18,270 nt of DNA from Pararhodospirillum photometricum DSM 122. GTDB taxonomy: Bacteria; Pseudomonadota; Alphaproteobacteria; Rhodospirillales; Rhodospirillaceae. A model generated the notes under the pieces. It did no database searches. It saw nothing but the letters and a program-made list of their open reading frames with translations, and was not told the origin of the DNA. The stretch covers positions 3,700,279-3,718,548 of the forward strand of contig NC_017059.1 of the NCBI RefSeq assembly GCF_000284415.1, given 5' to 3'. The position numbers and the translations under genes are program-made. Positions 1 to 6,583 of the stretch are shown here, piece after piece; the first letter of the stretch is position 1, and each line of letters starts with the position of its first letter.

Positions 1-1
1 T

Positions 2-799
2 GCTGATTTCCGGAGAAATGGATTCACCATTTGGCACGATGGGAACGTTGGCGCGGCGACAGAACCAAGAGCCGGCATCATCAAGCTCGCTTCACAGGCT
101 GAAGTTTCTGCTGGATTTGAAGACTCGAAAGCTATCACTCCATTAAAACTAAAAGAACGTTTGGCGGGATATGTGCAATCTTCTGATCTATCAGTATATG
201 CAGCTCTTACAGGGGCTCCGTTTTCCGGGGATATTTCTATCGGATCGACGTTAATTCACGCGAGCGGACAAGGTGCCGAGTTTGGTGGTCTAAGACAGAC
301 GGACGGTGTCTGTTACGTCGATCTACACGCATCTCCGGGGACCGACTATGATGCGCGTCTAATCAGGGGTGCTGGCGTCAACGGTGACCTTTCTCTCCTT
401 CAAAGAGGAACCGGCGTCATTGATATTAATGGCGGTGCCTCACTGACAAGAGACGGGCACATAGTTTGGCATTCTGGTATTGCACCTGTAACAAAAAATT
501 ACACTACTTTACCGAATGGTCTCATAGTTCAATGGGGAACCCAAAAACTATATGAAACTACGATTCTTGGGATGACATATACGACCATTGTTAATTTTCC
601 ATTTTCTTTTCCAACAGCGGTTCTGAACGTAACTGTGACAAATTGTAGAGTCGAGCCATGGGGGAGTAACCAGACATATCAGTTGAATATTCATCTTGGA
701 GTTTCGCAAATCAATAAATCTTCATTTGCAATCGGCCACTCTGCATTTCATGCAGTAAGCTACGATAACTACGCTACTTGGCTCGCTTTTGGATATTAA
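2..799 (+). CDS. Phage tail fibre protein, C-terminal part (5' end outside window)
   Basis: The frame is open from base 2 to the stop at 797-799, giving 265 residues with no start needed inside the window; the TTG at 161 is internal. The first residues contain GIIKLASQAEVSAGFEDSKA, a segment recurrent in P2/lambda-type tail fibres just before the receptor-binding part. Near the middle is DGHIVWHSG, and then LPNGLIVQWGTQ, the start of a gp53-like tail-fibre C-terminal domain. By family, this protein forms the distal fibre that binds the host surface. Its DNA is visibly richer in A and T than the following structural genes, as is common for exchanged host-range modules. The next gene begins 19 bases downstream and encodes its likely assembly partner. 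Confidence 0.85.
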   Translation, partial: ADFRRNGFTIWHDGNVGAATEPRAGIIKLASQAEVSAGFEDSKAITPLKLKERLAGYVQSSDLSVYAALTGAPFSGDISIGSTLIHASGQGAEFGGLRQTDGVCYVDLHASPGTDYDARLIRGAGVNGDLSLLQRGTGVIDINGGASLTRDGHIVWHSGIAPVTKNYTTLPNGLIVQWGTQKLYETTILGMTYTTIVNFPFSFPTAVLNVTVTNCRVEPWGSNQTYQLNIHLGVSQINKSSFAIGHSAFHAVSYDNYATWLAFGY

Positions 800-818
800 A
801 AAATAAAGGAATATCAAA

Positions 819-1367
819 ATGAGCGAAACTATATTATTCTCTAAATCACTTAACGCATTTTACCTTTTATCTCTTAGAGAGAAATACTCCAGTCAATGGC
901 CTGAAGACCTTATTGAGGTACCACATGACCGTCACCAGGAGATTTTAGCGCAGACCGCAGCAGGTGGCACGCTGAGTGCTAGCGACGACGGCACCCCCGT
1001 TGTCGTGCCGCCCCCAAGTCCGTCTTTGCAAATGGTTAAGGCGCAGGCCGTGGGTGAGCTCAAACGGGCCTGCGAAACTGAGATTACGGGTGGGTTCCAA
1101 ACCCCGGCAAACAGGCATTACCCGAGCACGTCAACAGACCAAAACAACTTAGTCCAGGCGACCGTTGCAGGTGGTCCTTTATGGTGCCGCGAGGCTGGTG
1201 TTTGGCAGTTTGTCGAGCACACGGCCGATCAGGCCGCCGAGGTCCTCGCCTGCTTTGTGGCCACCAGGGCAACGTACCAAAAACGCCTCGCCGAACTCAC
1301 AACTGCCGTGGAGCAAGCGACGTCGGCAGAACAGCTAACCACCATCCAGTGGAACCAGGAACAATGA
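819..1367 (+). CDS. Tail fibre assembly protein (DUF4376-like)
   Basis: A 182-residue protein starting at ATG 819, preceded by AAAGGA at 805-810. The N-terminal part (MSETILFSKSLNAFYLL) is variable. The C-terminal part resembles the DUF4376 domain of phage tail-fibre assembly proteins: a helix with ELKRACETEI, then GGFQT, YPSTSTDQNNL, and a terminal helical segment with QWNQEQ. Such proteins act as chaperones for fibre folding or attachment. Codon and base use change inside the gene: roughly the first 110-130 bases are AT-rich like the fibre gene, while the rest is GC-rich like the sheath gene. The stop TGA overlaps the sheath ATG (ATGA at 1364-1367), implying coupled translation. Confidence 0.75.
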   Translation: MSETILFSKSLNAFYLLSLREKYSSQWPEDLIEVPHDRHQEILAQTAAGGTLSASDDGTPVVVPPPSPSLQMVKAQAVGELKRACETEITGGFQTPANRHYPSTSTDQNNLVQATVAGGPLWCREAGVWQFVEHTADQAAEVLACFVATRATYQKRLAELTTAVEQATSAEQLTTIQWNQEQ

Positions 1368-2530
1368 CCGATTACCACCACGGGGTACGAGTCAAGGAAA
1401 TATCGACGGGGACACGGCCGATCAGGACGATCGAAACGGCTGTCATCGGCGCGGTCGTCACCGGGGGTGACGCAGACCCGGCGGTTTATCCGCTCAACCG
1501 GCCGACCCTGATCACCGACGTGACGGCGGGACTGGGAGCGGCTGGCACGTCGGGTACGCTGCCCTATGTCCTCAATGCGATTAAAGACCATGGGTCGCCC
1601 GTCATAGTGGTGGTCCGGGTCCCAGAGGGGGAGACGGTAGCGGAGACGACGAGCAATATTATCGGGGGTGTGGTGTCCGGCCGAAAGACGGGGCTCCAAG
1701 CCCTCACCGCCGCCAAGGCAACCTATGGCGTGACGCCACGGATCCTTGGCGTCCCCGGGCTCGATAGCCTGCCGGTAGCGACGGAACTGGTCGCCATTGC
1801 CAAACAAACGCGGGCCTTTACCTACCTCTCTGCGTGGGGCTGCGCCACGAAAGACGAGGCGGTGCTGTACCGCAACAAATTTGGCGATCGGGAAGCAATG
1901 ATCGTCTGGCCCGACTTTGTGTCGTGGGACACGGCCACGTCGGCCGAACGGACCGAATGGGCCACGGCCCGAGCCCTCGGTCTGCGGGCCCAGCTCGACG
2001 AGGAGCTGGGATGGCACAAGACGCTGTCCAACGTGCCGGTGCAAGGCGTTACCGGGCTGTCAAAAGACGTCTTCTGGGACCTCCAGGACCCAAGCACCGA
2101 TGCCGGTTACCTCAACGCCCATGAGGTGACCACCCTGATCAACAACAAAGGATTTCGCTTCTGGGGGTCGCGCACGTGTTCCGAGGATCCGCTTTTCGCC
2201 TTCGAGAGTTACACCAGGACGGCCCAGGTCTTGGCCGACACGATGGCGGAGGCGCACTTCTGGGCCATTGACAAGCCGATGCACCCCACCTTGGCGCGAG
2301 ATATCGTCGATGGTGTCAACGCCAAGCTCCGCGAACTCGTGGCTGGTCATTATCTCATCGGGGGAGAAGCTTGGTTCGATCCGGCAAAGAACACCAAAGA
2401 ACAGCTCAAGGCAGGGAAGCTGCTGATCAGTTACGATTACACTCCGGTGCCACCGCTGGAAAACCTGCTCTTTGAACAGAAAATTACCGACGACTACTTG
2501 ATCGACTTCGCGGCTCAAATGGCTGCTTAA
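1364..2530 (+). CDS. FI: Contractile tail sheath protein (P2 gpFI family)
   Basis: The start is set at ATG 1364 because MTDYHHGVRVKEI is the usual beginning of P2-family sheaths; an open frame extends back to 1181 but overlaps the upstream gene. The product has 388 residues, close to P2 FI (396). From about residue 263 it carries GFRFWGSRTCSEDPLFAFES, the strongly conserved sheath C-terminal region, followed by the HFWAIDKPMHP segment. Sheath subunits polymerise around the tail tube and contract to drive it through the host envelope. The tube gene follows 13 bases downstream. Confidence 0.95.
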   Translation: MTDYHHGVRVKEISTGTRPIRTIETAVIGAVVTGGDADPAVYPLNRPTLITDVTAGLGAAGTSGTLPYVLNAIKDHGSPVIVVVRVPEGETVAETTSNIIGGVVSGRKTGLQALTAAKATYGVTPRILGVPGLDSLPVATELVAIAKQTRAFTYLSAWGCATKDEAVLYRNKFGDREAMIVWPDFVSWDTATSAERTEWATARALGLRAQLDEELGWHKTLSNVPVQGVTGLSKDVFWDLQDPSTDAGYLNAHEVTTLINNKGFRFWGSRTCSEDPLFAFESYTRTAQVLADTMAEAHFWAIDKPMHPTLARDIVDGVNAKLRELVAGHYLIGGEAWFDPAKNTKEQLKAGKLLISYDYTPVPPLENLLFEQKITDDYLIDFAAQMAA

Positions 2531-2543
2531 AAGGGGAAGTGCC

Positions 2544-3059
2544 GTGCTACCTCGCGTCTTGAAAAACTTCAACGTGATCGTCGATGGCCACCCCATGGCG
2601 GGAGTAGCCGAGGAACTGGAGTTACCAGACCTCGACCGCAAAATGGACGAGTACCGGGGTGGCGGCATGCTCGGAGAGGTCTCTTTGGACCTTGGCCTGG
2701 AAAAACTGTCGCTGACGTTCACCCTGGCCCAGTTCGACCTTGTGGTCCTCAACAACTGGGGTGTGTGGGGCGCGTCGGGCCTGGGCGTCCGTTTCTTGGG
2801 GGCGGCGCGTGCGGATGACGACGCGGGTGCGGTCGAAGCGATCGAGGTCGCCGGCCGGGGACGGTGGAAAAAAATAGAGCTGGGGTCGGTCAAGACCGGA
2901 GACCGCTCGAAGATGAAAATCGAGATGCCGTTGACCTACTACAGGTATCGCAGCAACAGCCGCGATATCATCGAAATCGACCTCATCAACAACATCGAGC
3001 GCGTCAACGGTACCGACCGCCAAGCCACGGTCAACCAAGCCATCGGCTTGTCTCTGTAA
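2544..3059 (+). CDS. FII: Tail tube protein (P2 gpFII family)
   Basis: A 171-residue protein beginning with GTG at 2544, preceded by AAGGGGA at 2531-2537, a strong ribosome site. The opening LPRVLKNFNVIVDG and the later LTYYRYRSN and IIEIDLINNIERVNGTDR segments are typical of the P2 FII major tail tube family. Length matches P2 FII (172 residues). The protein stacks as rings to form the inner tube sheathed by FI. Its position directly after FI and before E is the P2 order. The stop TAA at 3057-3059 is followed at once by the ribosome site of E. Confidence 0.95.
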   Translation: MLPRVLKNFNVIVDGHPMAGVAEELELPDLDRKMDEYRGGGMLGEVSLDLGLEKLSLTFTLAQFDLVVLNNWGVWGASGLGVRFLGAARADDDAGAVEAIEVAGRGRWKKIELGSVKTGDRSKMKIEMPLTYYRYRSNSRDIIEIDLINNIERVNGTDRQATVNQAIGLSL

Positions 3060-3069
3060 GGAAACACTG

Positions 3070-3336
3070 ATGACCAATACCAATACCGTCACCGTGAAAT
3101 TCAAGGTCCCACTCCCGTATGGCGATGCCCTCTTAGAGGAGCTGACCTTACGGAAACCGAAAGCGGGTGACCTGCGAGGCCTGAAAATGAGCGGCCTCAT
3201 CGAACTCGACGTGGACACGATCTTGAAGATCGTCCCCCGCATCGCGAGCCCGCACGTTGTCGAAGCCCAGCTTTGGGAGCTGGAGGCGGACGACCTCGCT
3301 CGGCTCTCGAACGGGGTTGTTGGTTTTTTTCAGTAA
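3070..3336 (+). CDS. E: Tail assembly chaperone E (P2 gpE family), unshifted product
   Basis: An 88-residue protein (P2 gpE: 91) starting at ATG 3070 with AAGGAAA just upstream, overlapping the FII stop. The core KPKAGDLRGLKMS is typical of phage tail E proteins. By family role it helps load the tape measure and control tube assembly, and it is not part of the mature particle. The final codons are GGT TTT TTT CAG TAA, so translation reaches a run of seven Ts two codons before the stop. This is the position where P2-type E genes shift frame to make E+E'. Confidence 0.92.
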   Translation: MTNTNTVTVKFKVPLPYGDALLEELTLRKPKAGDLRGLKMSGLIELDVDTILKIVPRIASPHVVEAQLWELEADDLARLSNGVVGFFQ

Positions 3337-3509
3337 CGGTCCCTGACGACGCGACTCAAGCCTGGGGGCTGCTGATGAGGGCGTTTCCTGGCTCGTTCCC
3401 TCCGAGCGAATTTGACGCCCTCAGCCTGGAAACCTACGCCGAGGTCTACGCCCTGGCCGTCGAGTGGCTGGTGGCCGAAAAAAACGCCGAAACGAAGATC
3501 CGACGTTAG
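3070..3509 (+). CDS. E': E+E' tail assembly chaperone made by -1 frameshift
   Basis: The second frame, open from 3273 to the TAG at 3507-3509, has no convincing start of its own and overlaps the end of E in the -1 frame. Slipping back one base on T TTT TTT (3324-3330) joins them: E is read through 3330, then from 3330 as TCA GTA ACG. The fusion has 146 residues; P2 E+E' has 142. The E' part (SVTVPDDATQAW, then SEFDALSLETYAEVYALAVE) resembles the GpE' family. In P2-like tails the fused protein works with E in tape-measure assembly. The frameshift itself is inferred from the slippery run and gene order, not measured. Confidence 0.85.
3324..3330 (+). promoter_or_regulatory. -1 programmed frameshift slippery run (seven Ts)
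   Basis: Seven consecutive Ts are read in frame as (GG)T TTT TTT, fitting the X XXY YYZ slippery pattern. They lie directly before CAG TAA, the last codons of E. P2 uses T TTT TTG at the same place, so this copy replaces the final G with T. No downstream pseudoknot was modelled. Confidence 0.85.
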
Positions 3510-3517
3510 GAGGCACG

Positions 3518-4438
3518 ATGGCCGAAAGCCTGTTGCTCAGAATTGGGCTTGAAGCCGTCGATCGGATGACAAGCCCTCTCGCGGCCGCCAGCCGGTCTGC
3601 GCAAGTGCTGGCAGGGCGCTTGCGGGACGCGACAGGGACGGTGAGAGCACTCGACCGCACAAGCCGAGATATCGGCGCCCTGGAGCGCTTGGCCGAAGCG
3701 ACGCGGGAAAACAACACGGCGTTGGACGCCGCGCGACAAAACCTGGAGAGGCTACGCGGCGCAATGGCAGCGGCCGGCGGTGGCACAGCCGCCATGCGCC
3801 GGGACTACCAGCGAGCCCAGATCGACCTGGACCGGCTGACCACGGCGGGCGAGCAAAACGCCCGCCAACTGGAGCAACTGCGTGAGCGTCTGCGCGCGGC
3901 CGGCGTGGACACCAACGACCTCGCAGGGGCTCAAGGTCGCCTGCGGCGGGAAATGGAGGAGGCGCGGGCCGCAGCGGAACGCCAACGACGGGCTCTCGAC
4001 CAACTCAACGAGGCGCGGGAGCGGATGGACCGCACCTTTGCCCGCCGTGAGGCCCTGGCCGGGAAAGGGGCCGGGATGGCCCCTGCTGGGCTGGTCGGGG
4101 GCCTTGCTGCTGGTCGCGCTCGGGGTGAGCGTCAGTCTGATCCAGGCCTTGTTCTGGCGCGAGCCCCGGCATGCCCGCGCCTGCCTGCCCCGCCTGTCCT
4201 GGCGTTTGTGGGTGCCGCCGGGCGGTCTGCGCTGGGGAATTTTGCTGGCGGTGTCGGGCTTGGGGATCGGCGTGGCCTGGGCCCTGGTCACGCCGATGCT
4301 GGTGGATGCCGGCTGGAGCCTGGAACGCATTGGGTTGGTGATGAACGTCCTTGGGCCCCTGGTCGGGGTGGGAACAGCAGCCGGCACCGGGGTCTTACTG
4401 CGGCTTTGGGGGCGGCGGCGGCTGTTGGCGATGGTTAG
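3518..4438 (+). pseudogene. T: Tape measure protein T, N-terminal part only, fused to foreign DNA
   Basis: The start is ATG 3518, preceded by AGGAGG at 3508-3513, which overlaps the E' stop. About 187 residues look like a P2-family tape measure N-terminus: MAESLLLRIGLEAVDRMTSP, then long charged helices (RNDYQRA-type repeats, LEQLRERLRAAGVD, ERQRRALDQLNEARERMDR) and FARREALAGKGAGM. Beyond about 4075 the frame stays open to 4438, but the residues are low-complexity read-through of an MFS gene lying in another frame. Full tape measures of this group are several times longer and set tail length, so this truncated chimera should not build a normal tail. The loss is either real or an assembly join. 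Confidence 0.88.
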
Positions 4439-4802
4439 TGCCGGGCAGGGGCTCTTGTTGCTGGCTCTGCTGGTCGCCACCACCCCGGGCTTTGTCGAGG
4501 CGGGGCTGGTGGCCGCGCTGCTGTTGATGTTCGTCGTCTACGGCGCCCAGATGACCGTCTTGTACACCTTGATGATGGACCACGCCGATCCCGACGCCCC
4601 GGGGGCCGGCCTCACCAGCCAATATGCCCTCTATTACCTCTTCACCACCCTGTGGGGCTGGGGGGGGCTCCAGTTGGCCGAGAGCCTGGGTGTGGCCACC
4701 ACCACCGTGGTCGGCCTGATGCTGGCCCTTGGCTTTGCCGGCGCGCTGCCCTTTTTGCTGGCGGCCCGGTCCTCCCCCCTGATCACGGAGACTTTGGAAT
4801 GA
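4080..4802 (+). pseudogene. MFS siderophore transporter (YbtX/RhtX-like), 5' half missing
   Basis: About 240 residues of membrane protein remain. They begin near WPLLGWSGALLLVALGVSVS, probably helix 6, then a basic loop, then further hydrophobic helices (GILLAVSGLGIGVAWALV, GLVMNVLGPLVGVGTAAG, ALLLMFVVYGAQMTVLYTL and others). The segment LVDAGWSLERIGLVMNVLG followed by WGRRRLL matches the second half of the RhtX/FptX/YbtX type of major facilitator, usually about 400 residues. The first half and any start codon are missing because the phage tape measure joins at about 4040-4100. The stop TGA overlaps the next gene's ATG (4799-4802), so it was the first visible member of an operon with the two ABC genes. 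The siderophore assignment is inferred from neighbours. Confidence 0.8.
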
Positions 4803-6583
4803 TCCCTTCTCGTCCCGGCCTGTGGAGCCTGATGGCCTGCGTGCGTGGCCGGATCGTCCTCGCCATGGGGATGGCCGCACTTGGCATGGCCTGCACCATC
4901 ACTGCCGTGCTGCCCCTGGCCGCCGCCTTGGACACCTTGCAAGGCGGCACCCCGGACGTGCCGCTGGTGGGGGGCTGGAGTGGCGGTGCCCTGGTGGCGC
5001 TGGCCGCCCTGCTCATCCTGGGGGGGCTGTCCTTGCGCACCTTGTCGTTTATCGTCTCCCATCTGGCGGCCTTCGATCTGGAAGAGCGGATCCGCCTTGA
5101 TCTGGCCGACCATCTGGCGCGGCTGCCGCTTGGCACCGTCATCACCACTGGGGCCGGGGCATTGACCAAGATCGTACAAGGCGATGTGCGCAGCCTGCAC
5201 GCCTTTGTCGCCGACAGCACCCCCTTGGTGGCGCGCAACATCGCCGCGCCCCTGGTATCCCTGGGGTGGCTGCTGGTCATCGACGCGCGGCTGGCTCTGG
5301 TGGCGCTGGCCCTGTTCGCTGGAGGCATGGTGGCCATGCGCCTCGCCATGAAGGACTACGTCACCTTGCGGGAGCGCTACGATCGGGCGCGCGAGGCCAT
5401 CCAGGCGGCGGTGATCGAGTTTGTCCAGGCCATGCCGGTGGTGCGCTTGTTCGATGACGCCAGCACCTCGTTTGGCCGCTACACCACGGCGCTCGACACC
5501 TTCCGCACGGTGTTCAAGGGCTGGGTGCAAGCCAGCGGCCTGAGCGGGCGCATTGCCTTGCTGGCGCTGAGTCCCTTGCCCACCTTGATCGCCGTCACCC
5601 TCGTGGCGCTGGGTCTTTATGCCCTGGGCGGCCTGGGCTTTGCCGGCTTGGTGGCGGTCTTGATGCTGAGTACCGGGGTGGCCGACGCCTTGCTGCCCTT
5701 GATGTGGATGAGCGAGTTCATTCGCAAGGCCCGGGCCGGTGCCTTGCGCGTGCACGATCTCGCCTCGATCTCTCCTCTGCCCGAGCCGACCCAGCCGCAA
5801 AAGCCCCGGGATGCCTCGATCACGTTCGAGCGGGTGAGCTTTACCTATCCTGGGCGCCGCACCCCGGCCCTTGATGACGTCAGTTTTACCGTGGCTCCGG
5901 GCAGCGTGGTCGCCGTGGTCGGGCCCTCGGGGGCTGGCAAGAGCACCCTGGCCCGCCTGATCCCGCGCTTTTGGGACGTGGATGCCGGCCAGATCCGCGT
6001 GGGCGGGGTGGACGTGCGCGACTGTGCCAGCGACGACCTGATGGCCCAGGTGGCGTTTGTGTTCCAGGAAACCTTCCTGTTCAACACCACGCTGCTGGAA
6101 AACATCCGCCTCGGCCGCCCCGACGCCAGCCTGGACGACGTGAAGGCCGCCGCCCGGGCTGCGCAGATTCATGACCTGATCGAAAGCCTGCCCCAAGGTT
6201 ACGATACCCCGGTGGGCGATCGGGGGGCGCGCCTGTCGGGCGGGCAGCGCCAGCGCCTGACCATTGCCCGCGCCTTGCTGCGCGACGCCCCCATCCTGGT
6301 GCTCGACGAGGCCACCGCCTTCGCCGACGCCGAGAACGAGGCGCTGCTGGTTCAGGCCCTGGCCACCTTGATGCGCGGTCGGACCGTGCTGATCATCGCC
6401 CATCGCCTGTCCACCATCCGCGATGCCGACCAGATCCTGGTGTTCGACCAAGGTCGGTTGAGCGAGCAGGGCCGGCACGCCGAGTTGCTGGCGCACAACG
6501 GCCTTTACGCCCGCCTGTGGCAGACCCACGAGGCGGCGCGCGCGTGGACCCTTCGCCTTTCCTCGTCTGGAGTCTCGGCATGA
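4799..6583 (+). CDS. ABC half-transporter, siderophore uptake type (YbtP/IrtA-like), subunit 1
   Basis: The start is ATG 4799, in ATGA overlap with the MFS gene; an upstream open frame to 4652 is not used. The product has 594 residues: an N-terminal six-helix exporter-fold membrane domain (about 15-310), then a nucleotide-binding domain. Walker A GPSGAGKST is at 375-383, the Q-loop lies in VFQETFLF, the signature LSGGQ is at 479, Walker B ILVLDE at 499-504 and the H-loop His at 535. The D-loop region reads ATAFADAENE, as in YbtP and IrtA, rather than the common SALD form. Those proteins import ferric siderophores despite an exporter fold. It very likely pairs with the next gene. The substrate is not readable from sequence. 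Confidence 0.88.
   Translation: MIPSRPGLWSLMACVRGRIVLAMGMAALGMACTITAVLPLAAALDTLQGGTPDVPLVGGWSGGALVALAALLILGGLSLRTLSFIVSHLAAFDLEERIRLDLADHLARLPLGTVITTGAGALTKIVQGDVRSLHAFVADSTPLVARNIAAPLVSLGWLLVIDARLALVALALFAGGMVAMRLAMKDYVTLRERYDRAREAIQAAVIEFVQAMPVVRLFDDASTSFGRYTTALDTFRTVFKGWVQASGLSGRIALLALSPLPTLIAVTLVALGLYALGGLGFAGLVAVLMLSTGVADALLPLMWMSEFIRKARAGALRVHDLASISPLPEPTQPQKPRDASITFERVSFTYPGRRTPALDDVSFTVAPGSVVAVVGPSGAGKSTLARLIPRFWDVDAGQIRVGGVDVRDCASDDLMAQVAFVFQETFLFNTTLLENIRLGRPDASLDDVKAAARAAQIHDLIESLPQGYDTPVGDRGARLSGGQRQRLTIARALLRDAPILVLDEATAFADAENEALLVQALATLMRGRTVLIIAHRLSTIRDADQILVFDQGRLSEQGRHAELLAHNGLYARLWQTHEAARAWTLRLSSSGVSA

Larger units (their letters stand above)
1..4078 (+). mobile_element. P2-like prophage tail-gene block, truncated at both visible ends
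   Basis: Seven consecutive + strand reading frames follow the P2 tail order: fibre, fibre assembly, sheath FI, tube FII, E, E+E' and T. Their spacing is tight, with an ATGA overlap between fibre assembly and sheath. The left end lies outside the window. The right end is abrupt: the tape-measure gene runs into a host transporter gene at about 4040-4100, and the P2 genes expected after T (such as U and D) are absent. No integrase, terminase, lysis gene or attachment site is visible, so whether this belongs to an intact prophage, a remnant or a tail-like particle cluster cannot be decided from the window. Confidence 0.85.

Noticed and set aside
3464..3517. Upstream extension of the tape measure start
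   Set aside because: The extension overlaps E' and adds charged read-through residues; ATG 3518 has an AGGAGG ribosome site and begins with the family sequence.
4634..6529. Long - strand open frame opposite abc1 (and similar ones opposite abc2 and pyc)
   Set aside because: Its residues are Gln/Gly/His-rich, as expected from the reverse of GC-rich coding DNA, and the + strand carries a complete ABC protein with all motifs.
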